Below are positions 16,272-24,994 of a stretch of 64,000 nt of DNA, one piece after another; the first letter of the stretch is position 1, and the number at the start of each line of letters is the position of its first letter. Below the pieces are notes generated by a model. It saw only the letters and a program-made list of their open reading frames with translations, ran no database searches and was not told the origin of the DNA. Where the stretch lies: the NCBI GenBank assembly GCA_963814875.1, contig CAWFFJ010000040.1, positions 41,725 through 105,724 of the forward strand. The letters are read 5' to 3'. Origin of the DNA: CAVSIS01 sp963814875. Its GTDB lineage: Bacteria > Acidobacteriota > Thermoanaerobaculia > Thermoanaerobaculales > Sulfomarinibacteraceae. Position numbers and translations under genes: made by a program.

Positions 16272-17297
16272 TCACGCTAGCGCCTCGACCACGCGGCGAA
16301 CCAACCCGGGCCCCTCGTAGACCAGTCCGGTGTAGAGCTGGACCAGCACCGCGCCGGCATCGAGCCGGACGCGGGCATCGTCCGGGTCCATGATGCCGCC
16401 CACCGCGACGATCGGAAGGCGGCCGCCGGTGCGCCGGGCGATGGCACCGACCATCGCCGCGGCGCGTGCGGTGAGCGCCGCCCCGCTGAGGCCGCCCTCC
16501 TCGCGGGCCAGCGGCGACCGCAGCCCGTCGCGGGCGAGGGTGGTGTTGGTGGCGATGACACCGTCCATGCCGGTCGTGAGCAGCGCTTCGATCGCGGCGT
16601 CGAGCTGTGCGTCGTCGAGGTCGGGGGCGAGCTTGACCAGCATCGGCACGGGTCGTCCGAGGCGCTCGCGCAGCTCCGCCCGCCGCGCTGCGAGCGCGCC
16701 GAGGAGACTCTCGAGAAAGGAACGCTCCTGCAGACGCCGCAGACCTGGCGTGTTGGGCGAGCTGATGTTCACCGCCAGGTAGTCGGCGAGCGGAGCGAAG
16801 ACGTCGATCAGCTCCTCGTAGTCGTGGGCCGCCTCCTCAATCGGGGTGTCCTTCTGTTTGCCGATGTTGATCCCGAGCACGGTACCGTCCCGCGGCCGCC
16901 CCCGCAGCCGTTGGGCGACCCAGGCGGCGCCCCGCCCGGGGAAACCCATCCGGTTGATCAGGCTGCGATCCTCGACCAGGCGGAAGACCCTTGGCCGCGG
17001 GTTGCCGGGCTGGGGCTCGGGGGTCACGGTGCCGACCTCGATGTGACCGAAGCCGAGGCACGCGAGCCCGCGCCAGCCCTCGCCGTCCTTGTCGTAGCCG
17101 GCGGCAAGGCCAACCGGGTTCGGAAACGTCAGGCCGAAGGCAGTGACCGGTCTGGATCGCGCCGGGCGAAAGGTCCGAGCCACGGTCGTCCTCAGAGCAG
17201 CAGAGGAGCCGACCGTCCGCATCGCGTGGAGTGACAGGGCGTGGGCGCGCTCGGGATCGAGACCGAACAGGGCGGGCCGTAGGGCGGGATAGATCAC
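16272..17297 (-). CDS. pyrD: Dihydroorotate dehydrogenase (quinone), class 2
   Basis: 341 residues, full length for class 2 enzymes. It oxidises dihydroorotate to orotate in pyrimidine synthesis and passes electrons through FMN to membrane quinone. The N-terminal amphipathic helices (ALRPALFGLDPERAHALSLHAM) are the class 2 membrane and quinone tunnel feature. FMN and substrate motifs follow: NPVGLAAGYDKDGE, the NRMGFPG loop, NISSPNTPGLR with the class 2 catalytic Ser, LVKLAPD, ATNTT and VGGIMDPDDA. GTG start with GAGGG upstream. Single gene; 65 bp separates it from the radical SAM gene downstream. Confidence 0.95.
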   Translation of the reverse strand: MIYPALRPALFGLDPERAHALSLHAMRTVGSSAALRTTVARTFRPARSRPVTAFGLTFPNPVGLAAGYDKDGEGWRGLACLGFGHIEVGTVTPEPQPGNPRPRVFRLVEDRSLINRMGFPGRGAAWVAQRLRGRPRDGTVLGINIGKQKDTPIEEAAHDYEELIDVFAPLADYLAVNISSPNTPGLRRLQERSFLESLLGALAARRAELRERLGRPVPMLVKLAPDLDDAQLDAAIEALLTTGMDGVIATNTTLARDGLRSPLAREEGGLSGAALTARAAAMVGAIARRTGGRLPIVAVGGIMDPDDARVRLDAGAVLVQLYTGLVYEGPGLVRRVVEALA

Positions 17298-17485
17298 CGC
17301 GCCCTCGGGGTGTGGGGGAGATCGCTGAACGGTTTCGTCGTCATCATGGTGCGTGGCCCCGGCACCCTGGGGGCGGCCGTCGGCGGGTCAGCTTGGCACA
17401 CGCCCGGGGACGCGGTCAACGCGGGTTCCCGCCAGTTGTCGATCACCGATGCCGTCGACGAACGGCGGATCGCAACGGGAACGGC

Positions 17486-17671
17486 TCAGGCGCCGGTCGG
17501 ATCCCAGCGAGGGTCGGAGCTCATGTCCTCGAGCTCGGACTCGGTCGCGAACTGGCTCGGGTCCTCGTTGCCGCACGCCAAGCAGATGGCCTCGACGAGG
17601 CGGTCTTCCTGCCACTCGAAGACGTAGACCGGACTCTCGCACTCGAGGCAGATCAGGAAGTCGGGCATCAT
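17486..17671 (-). CDS. Small zinc-ribbon protein, 61 residues
   Basis: Starts at ATG 17671 (or the adjacent ATG 17668) behind GGGAGG with good spacing. The product has two knuckles, ICLECES and ICLACGN, 24 residues apart, which should bind one zinc ion. An acidic tail (SELEDMSSD) follows. Similar small proteins are usually annotated as hypothetical zinc-ribbon proteins; partner and function are unknown. The upstream side carries a mosaic inverted repeat. The 188 bp between this gene and pyrD shows no feature I can support. Confidence 0.65.
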   Translation of the reverse strand: MMPDFLICLECESPVYVFEWQEDRLVEAICLACGNEDPSQFATESELEDMSSDPRWDPTGA

Positions 17672-17716
17672 GGCGGGCCTCCCGGGATGACCAGCGACCA
17701 TCATAGCCCCGTGATA

Positions 17717-17883
17717 GGGGAGTGAGGAGTAAAGAGTGAGGAGTGAGGAGTTTTCGGACAGGAAGTTCGGCGACCGAGCCGCCGGTAGAGAGTGAAGAGA
17801 GAAGAGCAAAGATCAGGGAGGCCATCCCACCAGACTCAGAGCGATGCAGCGGACCCCTCGCCCTTTTCTCTTCACTCTCTACC
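17717..17883. repeat. Mosaic intergenic inverted repeat, copy B
   Basis: 17784-17800 and 17867-17883 are perfect 17-bp inverted repeats (GGTAGAGAGTGAAGAGA and its complement) with a 66-nt spacer. Direct GAGTGAGGAGT units precede them at 17719-17751. The element lies between the 3' end of the SNF2 gene and the 5' side of the zinc-ribbon gene. Confidence 0.75.
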
Positions 17884-17904
17884 TGCCACCGTGATGGCGG
17901 CTGG

Positions 17905-20631
17905 TCATTCGACCGGGAGGTCGAGGAGCTCGGCGAGCTCGCGGCGTGACAGGCCCTTGAGTACATCCCCGGTGGGGGCGACGACGGAGTCCATGAGGTG
18001 GCGCTTGCGCTGGATGAGGAGGTCGATGTTCTCTTCCACGGTGCCGCGGGCGATGAGCTTGAAGACCTGCACGAAGCGGCGCTGCCCGATCCGGTGGACG
18101 CGGTCGGTCGCCTGGTCCTCCTTTGCCGGGTTCCACCAGCGGTCGTAGTGGATCACCACCGAGGCCCCGGTGAGGTCGATGCCGATCCCGCCTGCGAGCA
18201 GGCTCGCGAGCAGTACCGGTTCGTGCTGGCCGGAGTTGAAGCGGCGTACGACCCTCCCGCGGTCGCGGGTGTCGCCGGTGAGCAGAAGATGCCGGATCTT
18301 GCGCGTCTCGAGGTGGCGCGAGAGGATCGCGAGCATGGCCACGTACTGCGAGAACACGACAACCTGATGGCCGCCGGACAGTGCCTCGTCGAGCAGCTCG
18401 TCGAGCACCTCCAGCTTGGCCGAGCCAAGGTGGCGGCCGGAGCCGTCGTCGAGCAGCGCCGGGTGGTCGCAGACCTGCTTGAGCCGAGTCAACGCGGCGA
18501 GGATGTGCATCACCGGGACCTCGGCGGAGGGGTTGGCAAGCAGGGTGGAGAGCTCCGCCGCCTGGCGGGAGTGGACGGCCTGGTAGAGGGCCTCCTGGCC
18601 GGCTGTGAGGCGGCAGTAGCGGAGGTCTTCGACCTTTTCCGGTAGATCGGACAGGACCTGCTCCTTGAGACGGCGGAGGGTGAGCACACCGACTCGTCGC
18701 CGCAGCCGCGCGAGCTGGCCCTGGGTTGGGTTGCGGTAGGTGAGGCGGAAGTCGCGCTCCGACCCGAGGTAGCCGGGCATGACCAGATCGACGACCGACC
18801 AGAGCTCGGTGAGGCGGTTCTCCAGCGGCGTGCCGGACAGCGCCACCCGGAGCTCTGCGGCGACCCGGCGCGCGGCACGGGCGCTCTTGGTGCGCGGGTT
18901 CTTGATCCGCTGGGCCTCGTCGAAGACCGCGATCTGCCACGGTCCCCGGACCAGCTCGTCGGTGGAGCGGATCAGGATGTCGTAGGTTGTCAGGACCAGG
19001 CGGCCGCCCAGCGCGGCGACGTCGAGGCTGCGGTCGGATCCGTGGAAGACGTGCGGCTCGAGGTGCGGCGCGAACGTCGTCAGCAGGTGGTGCCAGTGCT
19101 CGAGCACGCCGCGTGGGCAGACCACCAGGAAGCGGGCCGACGGGTCCTCGGCGCGGATCAGGCACATCAGGCCCATGACCTGGTGGGTCTTGCCGAGGCC
19201 CATGTCGTCCGCGAGCAGCACACCAACCCGGGCCGACCAGCGGCTGGCGAGAAAGGCGACCCCGTCGCGCTGATAGGGGCGTAGGCGCGAGCGCAGGCCG
19301 GGCGGGTCGCCAACCGCCGGGATCGCTTCGCCCTGGAGCACCGCCGCGAGGTGGTTGAGAGCCGGGTCCGCCGTGATCACCGGGAGCCGGGTCTCCGCGA
19401 TCACGCGGATGAGGGCGAGGCGGTCGCCGAGCAGGCCCCCCGCGAGGCCCCGGCCTGAACGCCGGAACCCCGCCCGCTCGAAGGTCGCGAGCTCCGGGGC
19501 CCGCAGGATGACGTCCCCGATGCGAGAGAAGCCCTCGCCAATCAGATCGACGACCTTGGGCCAGTCGAGGTTGTGTCCGCCGGCAGAGAACTCCGCCCGG
19601 AGGCGGATCTTCCCGGACCGCGTCCCCTCGACGAGCAGCGCCTTCGGCTTCGGTAGCAGGGCGCGGCGAAAGGTCGACAGCGTACCGCGCGGCATGTACC
19701 AGGTGTGCTGGCAGAGTTGCGGGTGGTCGAGGTTGAGGAAGCGCAGGGCGTCACGGCCGGCGAGCAGCTGCGCACCGCGGCGGAAGAACGGGACCAGCGG
19801 CGTCGCCGGGTCAAGCACCCGGCACAGTCGTCCGCCGACCTGCGCCCAACGCCCGTGCACGCGCGACGCAACCTCCTCGAGCGGCAGCACCGTGCCGTCG
19901 GCGAGCCTGTAGCCGGGGTCAAGCGCGATGCCTCGGCCGTCCCATGAGGCCGCCAGCACGGGCTGCAGGCGGACTTCGCTGAGCTCGAGTCCGGCAAGCT
20001 CGCCATCGAGCTTGAGGCGCGGCATCGAGCGCAGCAGCGGCAGCACGCCCGGCAGCACCGCAGCCGAGAAGATCACCAGGCGGCGGTCGCCGGAGGGCAG
20101 CGTCACCTGGACCTGGACCTCGCCGTCAACCAGACGCGCCGGCGCAGTGCCCGTGCGCTGCAGCGAGAGCTGCAGGTCGAGCGCGGCCCGCAGGTCGGCG
20201 CCCGCGAGGTGGCTGAGGTCGACACGATCGGTGGCCGGACGGGAGGGGGCCAGGAACGGGTGACGCGAGTTGCCCCGCCACAGTGTTCCTGGGCCCATGC
20301 GCTGCATTGTCGGGCGGATGTCGAGCCACTGCAGGAGGGTGGCCACGGCGTGCGCGCAGGGCCCACGCACCGGTCCGCATGCGCTGCAGCTCGAGCACGG
20401 CGCCTGGTGGTGGGGGTTCTGAGTGACCTGCACCGAGCACGAGGGTACCGACAGGGCGGACTCGAGCGCCTCGCCGGTCCACAGGACGCTGGCAACACGG
20501 CGTTCGCGGTACAGGGCATAGCCCCGTTCAGCCGTGGAACGGGGAACCTGTCCGAGGATGTCGCCGCGGTTGAGACGGTCCAGTCGGGGGCAGGCGACGC
20601 CCGCCTTGCCCCGATTCAAGTCGCGAGCCAT
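17905..20631 (-). CDS. SWIM zinc-finger SNF2-family helicase/translocase
   Basis: 908 residues. A SWIM zinc finger sits near residues 84-99 (CSSCSAC...CAH, the CxC-CxH type), indicating nucleic-acid or protein contact. The SNF2 ATPase fills the second half: DMGLGKT (motif I), a DEAQ box (FDEAQRIKN) as motif II, SGTPLENRL (III), and the C-terminal lobe with FSQYVAML, RWWNPAKEDQATDRVHRIGQ (V-VI) and a KRHLMDSVV tail. Such HepA/RapA-like proteins remodel protein-DNA complexes, often RNA polymerase. The 240 bp upstream to the PNP gene are divergent promoter space. TAAGAT (20640-20645) lies 8 nt before the ATG. Confidence 0.9.
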   Translation of the reverse strand: MARDLNRGKAGVACPRLDRLNRGDILGQVPRSTAERGYALYRERRVASVLWTGEALESALSVPSCSVQVTQNPHHQAPCSSCSACGPVRGPCAHAVATLLQWLDIRPTMQRMGPGTLWRGNSRHPFLAPSRPATDRVDLSHLAGADLRAALDLQLSLQRTGTAPARLVDGEVQVQVTLPSGDRRLVIFSAAVLPGVLPLLRSMPRLKLDGELAGLELSEVRLQPVLAASWDGRGIALDPGYRLADGTVLPLEEVASRVHGRWAQVGGRLCRVLDPATPLVPFFRRGAQLLAGRDALRFLNLDHPQLCQHTWYMPRGTLSTFRRALLPKPKALLVEGTRSGKIRLRAEFSAGGHNLDWPKVVDLIGEGFSRIGDVILRAPELATFERAGFRRSGRGLAGGLLGDRLALIRVIAETRLPVITADPALNHLAAVLQGEAIPAVGDPPGLRSRLRPYQRDGVAFLASRWSARVGVLLADDMGLGKTHQVMGLMCLIRAEDPSARFLVVCPRGVLEHWHHLLTTFAPHLEPHVFHGSDRSLDVAALGGRLVLTTYDILIRSTDELVRGPWQIAVFDEAQRIKNPRTKSARAARRVAAELRVALSGTPLENRLTELWSVVDLVMPGYLGSERDFRLTYRNPTQGQLARLRRRVGVLTLRRLKEQVLSDLPEKVEDLRYCRLTAGQEALYQAVHSRQAAELSTLLANPSAEVPVMHILAALTRLKQVCDHPALLDDGSGRHLGSAKLEVLDELLDEALSGGHQVVVFSQYVAMLAILSRHLETRKIRHLLLTGDTRDRGRVVRRFNSGQHEPVLLASLLAGGIGIDLTGASVVIHYDRWWNPAKEDQATDRVHRIGQRRFVQVFKLIARGTVEENIDLLIQRKRHLMDSVVAPTGDVLKGLSRRELAELLDLPVE

Positions 20632-20639
20632 AGCTTCTC

Positions 20640-20645
20640 ATCTTA
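20640..20645 (-). promoter_or_regulatory. -10 hexamer TAAGAT for the SNF2 gene
   Basis: On the minus strand the hexamer ends 8 nt before ATG 20631. A weak GAGAAG lies between, so a very short leader with a poor ribosome site is also possible. Confidence 0.35.
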
Positions 20646-20834
20646 CCAGGGACACCATCGACCCACGAGGCCGCGGACGACCTGGCATGGCGTTCCCTTC
20701 CGAATCTCGGATCGAATGACAACTCCTGGTCTGGGGCGCCCCGCGCCTCGCCGTCAGAGGTCACAGCCCGAGTCGTGGAGTGTCGCCACGGAATCGGCCT
20801 GCGACGGAGGCGATGTTGCCGTGATCCCCGTCGC

Positions 20835-20864
20835 TTGCGGGTACCCGCGGCAATGAGCTACCCT
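20835..20864 (+). promoter_or_regulatory. Promoter of the PNP gene (TTGCGG-18-TACCCT) with overlapping palindrome
   Basis: TTGCGG (20835-20840) and TACCCT (20859-20864) are 18 bp apart, and the -10 ends 7 nt before GTG 20872. A perfect 12-bp palindrome GCGGGTACCCGC (20837-20848) overlaps the -35 and could be a repressor operator. Confidence 0.4.
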
Positions 20865-20871
20865 CCCGCCC

Positions 20872-21708
20872 GTGACCACACTGCTGACCCCCGACGACCT
20901 TCGCGAGATCGCCCGAGAGTTCGACCACACCTGGCACCCCGGCCGCGTCAGAGGTCTGCTCGTGGCCGGCTCCGGCCTCACCCTCGAGGTCCCCGGCTGG
21001 GAGGCGTCCGAGGTCGTCCCGCTCGACCACGTGCTGCCAATCGCCGTCCACGCGCTGCTCGGGCATGATCACACCATCACCCTGTGGCGGCGTGAGGACG
21101 AGACGCTGCTGGTGATGAACGGGCGGCTCCACCTCTACCAGGGCTATCGGCCCGAGGAGGTCGTCGCCGTCGTGCGGCTGGCCTCGCTGCTCGGGGCGGA
21201 GGTGATGATCGCGACCAACGCCACCGGCGCCCTCGACCCGGAGATGGCGCCCGGGACCCTGGTCGTGGTCAGCGACCACCTCAACCTGCAGGGCTCGAAC
21301 CCGCTGGTTGGCGAGTGGGGGCGGGAGTTCGGACCGCAGTTCCCGGACATGTCGGACGCCTACGATGCCGAGCTGCGCGCGCTCGCCGTGAGTGCCGCGG
21401 GCGAGGTCGGTTTCGAGGTCGCAGAAGGTGTTTACGCAGCGGTGCTCGGCCCCTCATTCGAGACTCCGGCTGAGGTCCGCATGCTCCGCGCCCTCGGCGG
21501 CACGGTGGTCGGCATGTCGACCGCGCCCGAGGTCATCGCGGCGCGCCACATGGGGCTCAAGGTGCTGGTGCTCTCGCTCGCGACCAACCCGGCCGCCGGC
21601 CTGGTCGCAGGGGCCCTCAGCCACGAGGAGGTGCTGGCGGAAGGTCAGCGTGCGGCCGAGCGCCTGCGCCGTCTGATCGGTGTGCTCGTCGAGCGCATCT
21701 TCGCGTGA
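20872..21708 (+). CDS. Purine nucleoside phosphorylase (PNP/MTAP family)
   Basis: 278 residues from GTG. It cleaves purine nucleosides with phosphate to base plus ribose-1-phosphate. Family motifs are in order: GSGLTLE (phosphate loop), NGRLHLYQGY, TNATGALDPEM, SDHLNLQG, GPSFETPAEVRML (base site) and GMSTAPEVIAARH. The base-pocket residues after VLSLATNPAAG suggest the trimeric mammalian-like class, not the hexameric DeoD class. The second gene starts within its stop codon (TGATG), so the MBL hydrolase is translationally coupled. No ribosome site precedes the GTG; see the promoter entry. Confidence 0.93.
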   Translation: MTTLLTPDDLREIAREFDHTWHPGRVRGLLVAGSGLTLEVPGWEASEVVPLDHVLPIAVHALLGHDHTITLWRREDETLLVMNGRLHLYQGYRPEEVVAVVRLASLLGAEVMIATNATGALDPEMAPGTLVVVSDHLNLQGSNPLVGEWGREFGPQFPDMSDAYDAELRALAVSAAGEVGFEVAEGVYAAVLGPSFETPAEVRMLRALGGTVVGMSTAPEVIAARHMGLKVLVLSLATNPAAGLVAGALSHEEVLAEGQRAAERLRRLIGVLVERIFA

Positions 21709-22358
21709 TGAGCCTGTACTTCCTCGACGTGTTTCCGACCGGGCCGATCCAGGCCAACTGCATCCTGCTCGGCGACCCCGAGGCCGGTGTGCTGGCGATC
21801 ATCGACCCCGGCGAGGAGGCCGAGCGCATTCTGGAGCGGGTCGCCGCGAGTGGGCTGCGGCCGGTCCTGATCCTCCACACTCACGGCCACCTCGACCACG
21901 CCGGAGGAACGGCGGAGCTCTCCCGTCGCCTCGGCCCCGAGGTGCCGGTCGGCCTCCACGCCGCGGAGCTCGACCTCTACCGCAACCTGCCCATGCAGGG
22001 ACGCGCCTTCGGCCTCGAGGTCGAAACCCCGCCGGAGCCGACCCTCGCCCTTGCCCACGGCCAGCGTCTTGCGGTCGGATCGCTGGAGCTTGAGGTCCGG
22101 CACACGCCCGGCCACTCTCCGGGTGGCGTGTGCTTCGTGCTCGACGGCGTCGTACCGCCGCTCGCGATTGTCGGCGATGTGCTGTTCGCCGGTTCGATCG
22201 GACGGACGGATCTGTGGGGCGGCTCGTACCCGATCCTGGAGCGCTCGATCCGCGAGCAGCTCTACAGCCTGCCCGACGAGACCCGGGTGGTCTGCGGCCA
22301 CGGACCGGAGACCACCATCGGGCGCGAGAAGCGGACGAACCCGTTTGTGCAGGGGTGA
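21708..22358 (+). CDS. MBL-fold metallo-hydrolase, glyoxalase II-like
   Basis: 216 residues. The dinuclear metal motif THGHLDHAGG gives the HxHxDH signature, followed by HTPGHSPGG (third ligand His) and GDVLFAGSIGRTD (bridging Asp), then CGHGPETTIGREK at the C-terminus. This arrangement fits the glyoxalase II-like group of small hydroxyacyl-thioester hydrolases (YcbL-like). ATG 21708 overlaps the PNP stop. It may be a general thioesterase; a link to purine salvage is not obvious. Confidence 0.88.
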   Translation: MSLYFLDVFPTGPIQANCILLGDPEAGVLAIIDPGEEAERILERVAASGLRPVLILHTHGHLDHAGGTAELSRRLGPEVPVGLHAAELDLYRNLPMQGRAFGLEVETPPEPTLALAHGQRLAVGSLELEVRHTPGHSPGGVCFVLDGVVPPLAIVGDVLFAGSIGRTDLWGGSYPILERSIREQLYSLPDETRVVCGHGPETTIGREKRTNPFVQG

Positions 22359-22600
22359 AGCCGCGCGCGACGCGTGAGACGCGAAACGCGAGACGTCGCA
22401 CGGTGAGAAGGTCAGAAGGTGAGCAGGTGAGAAGGTGAGGGCCAGGGTGGACGTGGGGCGGAGCTCGTCTCCGCCCGGTGAGGTCGGCGCGATTCCGGCA
22501 CGGGAGCAGGCAAGCTGCTCCCCTACGAGGGCACTGGGGTGGGCGTGCCGAGTCCTCGTAGGGGCGGAGCTTGTCTCCGCCCGCTGAACGGATCGCACTG
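22359..22600. repeat. Mosaic intergenic repeat, copy C, with three GTAGGGG hairpins
   Basis: Direct GAGACGCGA and GAAGGTGAG units occupy 22365-22440. Three 8-bp-stem, 5-nt-loop hairpins follow: 22456-22476 (stem GGGCGGAG), 22502-22522 (stem GGGAGCAG, inverted orientation) and 22562-22582 (stem GGGCGGAG). The second and third are joined by CCCCTACGAGG and CCTCGTAGGGG, an outer inverted repeat. The rest of the gap to 22847 holds an antitoxin-like remnant and no gene I can support. Confidence 0.75.
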
Positions 22601-22630
22601 ACTGAGCTGGGCTTGCAGCTGGGTCGTCAG

Positions 22631-22675
22631 CTCGAAGTGCCTTGCGATCAGCACCTCGATCAGCGGTTGAGGGAC
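22631..22675 (-). pseudogene. Remnant of a BrnA-like antitoxin 3' end
   Basis: On the minus strand the frame reads VPQPLIEVLIARHFEL, next to the intact antitoxin's VPRQSLIKMLIARHFE at 24782-24830. 22631-22663 and 24782-24814 differ at only three of 33 positions and lie in the same orientation, 2.15 kb apart, flanking the membrane gene. A stop codon immediately precedes the fragment and no start is present. Confidence 0.65.
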
Positions 22676-22847
22676 TCACCATCACACAGTGGCGACACGT
22701 GACGTGCTGTCGCGACTCAGAAGTCTCCCCAACGTCCGAGCTCGCCCGCACGTAACAGCAGGTGAGAGTGCGGGGTCTGAGAGAATCTGTGAGCCGGTGG
22801 GTGAGGGTCGCTTCGCGTGGATCGGGTAGAACGCAGGAGAGCCGGGC

Positions 22848-24704
22848 ATGGAGTTTGTCGCAGCAAGCGTGCTGTTCCTTGGGCTGCACTTTCTGCTCGG
22901 GATCGGGCCGGCGCTGTGGATCTGCCCGCGCTTCCTGCGCTGGGAAGCGTGGGTGCTCGCGCCCTGGATCGGCTACGCCTGGGTGGCGCTCGTCGGGTGG
23001 TACGGGTACCGCCTCGAGCTGCCCGGGGTCCGAAGCTACGTCGGGTGGATCCTTGCGCCGCCGCTCGTCGCGGGGTTGGCGTGGCTCGTCAAGGTCAGGG
23101 CGTGGAGGTGGCGCAGGCCCGCGGTCCGGCGCGATGTGGTCATCCCGCTCGTCATTGCCGTGCTCATCTTCCTCGTGATATCGACCCCGTTTCTCGCGCG
23201 CCGGGGCGGTCCGACAGTGCTGTCGATGTGGAACGCCGATGCCGCCGACACCGATACGCTGGCCGGGTTCCTGAGGAACTTCGCCCGCTCCGATGGCATC
23301 GGCCTGCTCGGCCAGTCGTCACACTACCTGCGGTATCTGGCGGACACCATGGTGTTCGCCGGGCCGATGTCCATCGCAACCGCGTCGGTGGTCCTGTCCG
23401 TGGAGACGTGGCAGCTCGAGAGCGTCAGCACTGTTGTGTTCTTTGTGCTTGGCGCCATTGTGCTGTTCCGACTCGCCCGTCGCGGCTACGACTACTCCGC
23501 GCCGGGAGCGGCCGCCGTGATGGCGCTTTACGGCTTGAGCTCGATCATGTACTTCCTCGTCTACCAGACCTACCAGGCCCAGGTCATCGCCATGGGGCTG
23601 ACCTTGGCCACCGTGCTGGTCCTGTTCGCGGCCTGGAAGTCCGCAGACAGCTGGGGGGGATGGCTGCGGTGCGCACCCGTGCTCGCGCTTCTGAGCTGGG
23701 GGGTGGCCACCACCTACCCCCACATGGTGCTGCTGGCGTTGCTTCCGCTGCTCGCCGGGGGCGTGGCCGTGGCCTGGGTCGAAGGTCGATGGAAGCGGCT
23801 GTCGGTCTGGGGCGGGATCGTTCTGCTGGGGCTCGCGGGCGTGGTCGCCCTCTACCCTCCCCGCGGGATCGCCCTCGTCCCCATGCTGGTCGCCCGCAGC
23901 CGCGAGGCCGCCGGGTGGTTCGTTCCCTGGCTGTCGCCGGACACCGTGGTCGGCCTCACTCTGGGACAGACGGACCTGAGCCCGCACCGGCCTGCGCTGC
24001 GGGTAATCCTCTCGCTGGCGGTGCTCGCCGTCCTGGCCTGGGGCTGGCGGCGCACCGCCCCGTCCGAGCCGCGGGTGCTGGCGCTCGCTGCGACGGTGGC
24101 GGCCGCGGTCGTGGCGGGGTATGTGTTGCTGTGCTTCACCGGCCGCGGCGAGCAGGGCTGGGGCGGCTACAAGAGCTTCAAGCTGCTGTCCTTCTTTCTG
24201 CCCTTCCTGCTGCTGGCCGCGCTGCTGCTGTTCCGGGACCTGAGGTGGAGACGGCCGAGGGTGGCGGCCGAGGCCGCCGCGTTTGCCTGCCTGGCGCTCC
24301 TGCTGACGGCCAACCTCTCGTCCTCGCACTTCATGGTCCGGCGACTCGAGACCTCCCGGGTCGAGGTCACCCGCGACATGGCTGATCTGGCGAGGCTGGC
24401 CGACGACCCGCGGATCGCGTCGGTCAACATTCTCGGCGATGACTGGTGGCAGATCCTGTGGGAGGCGAGGTTCCTGATGACCAAGACGCTCTACTTCGAG
24501 ACCTCGACCTACAGCGGCCGCCACGCGTCGGAGCTGAAGGGGGAGTGGGACCTGATCCGTCGCGACAACCACGAGAGCGCATCGACCCCGCCCGTCGAGG
24601 GGGAGGGCCGGCACGACGTCATCCCCGTGAACTCGTCCTATCTTCTGCGTCGCCATGTGCCCACCGAACCGACTCCCTGGCCGCCGTTCGGGGTAAAGAG
24701 TTAA
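22848..24704 (+). CDS. Polytopic inner-membrane protein, possibly glycosyltransferase-like (GT-C style)
   Basis: 618 residues with about twelve to fourteen hydrophobic helices, a short first loop rich in Trp, Tyr and Arg, and a soluble C-terminal tail from about residue 505. An acidic stretch (WNADAADTDT) after the third helix sits where GT-C glycosyltransferases carry catalytic acids. This and the overall layout are the only reasons to suggest sugar transfer from a lipid carrier. No family motif is certain. Good ribosome site (AGGAG, 9 nt before ATG). The gene is flanked by antitoxin-like sequence on both sides, and its stop lies inside a short inverted repeat shared with the convergent antitoxin end. 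Confidence 0.65.
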   Translation: MEFVAASVLFLGLHFLLGIGPALWICPRFLRWEAWVLAPWIGYAWVALVGWYGYRLELPGVRSYVGWILAPPLVAGLAWLVKVRAWRWRRPAVRRDVVIPLVIAVLIFLVISTPFLARRGGPTVLSMWNADAADTDTLAGFLRNFARSDGIGLLGQSSHYLRYLADTMVFAGPMSIATASVVLSVETWQLESVSTVVFFVLGAIVLFRLARRGYDYSAPGAAAVMALYGLSSIMYFLVYQTYQAQVIAMGLTLATVLVLFAAWKSADSWGGWLRCAPVLALLSWGVATTYPHMVLLALLPLLAGGVAVAWVEGRWKRLSVWGGIVLLGLAGVVALYPPRGIALVPMLVARSREAAGWFVPWLSPDTVVGLTLGQTDLSPHRPALRVILSLAVLAVLAWGWRRTAPSEPRVLALAATVAAAVVAGYVLLCFTGRGEQGWGGYKSFKLLSFFLPFLLLAALLLFRDLRWRRPRVAAEAAAFACLALLLTANLSSSHFMVRRLETSRVEVTRDMADLARLADDPRIASVNILGDDWWQILWEARFLMTKTLYFETSTYSGRHASELKGEWDLIRRDNHESASTPPVEGEGRHDVIPVNSSYLLRRHVPTEPTPWPPFGVKS

Positions 24705-24765
24705 GAGTGAAAGACATGCGGGGTGCAGGTGCGCTCCGATCGCCTGCTCTTCTCACTCTTGACCT
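24696..24765. repeat. Short inverted repeat between convergent membrane and antitoxin genes
   Basis: GTTAAGAGTGAAAG near 24701 and CTCACTCTTGAC near 24752 are imperfect complements around a roughly 40-nt spacer. The motif resembles the GAGTGAAGAG units of the larger mosaic repeats and includes the TAA of the membrane gene. It could serve as a bidirectional terminator stem. Confidence 0.45.
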
Positions 24766-24769
24766 CTGC

Positions 24770-24994
24770 TCAGGATGCCTTCTCGAAGTGCCTTGCGATG
24801 AGCATCTTGATCAGGGACTGGCGGGGCACGCCCAGCCGAGAGGCCTCACGATCGAGGGACTCGATCATCCACACCGGGAAGTCCACGTTGACCCTCTTCT
24901 GCTCGTGGCCGGGCCTCCTCGCCTTCGACAGGTCGAGATGCTTTGAGACGTCCTCTCCGGCGTCGAACTTGGCGTCGAACTCCTTAGCTTTCAT
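24770..24994 (-). CDS. brnA: BrnA-type antitoxin
   Basis: 74 residues from ATG 24994, chosen because GAGGAG lies about 10 nt upstream; a TTG 9 nt earlier is an alternative. The sequence is close to the BrnA pattern: MKAKEFDAKFDAGEDV, LDLSKARRPGHEQKRVNVDFP, then a ribbon-helix-helix-like DNA-binding end (MIESLDREASRLGVPRQSLIKML). BrnA neutralises the BrnT ribonuclease-type toxin and represses the operon. It overlaps the toxin gene by 11 bp, the toxin-first order usual for BrnT/BrnA. Confidence 0.88.
   Translation of the reverse strand: MKAKEFDAKFDAGEDVSKHLDLSKARRPGHEQKRVNVDFPVWMIESLDREASRLGVPRQSLIKMLIARHFEKAS

Noticed and set aside
21645..22889. 414-codon minus-strand open frame covering the MBL gene and the repeat gap
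   Set aside because: It is antisense to MBL coding sequence and runs through repeats. High GC creates many such long shadow frames here.
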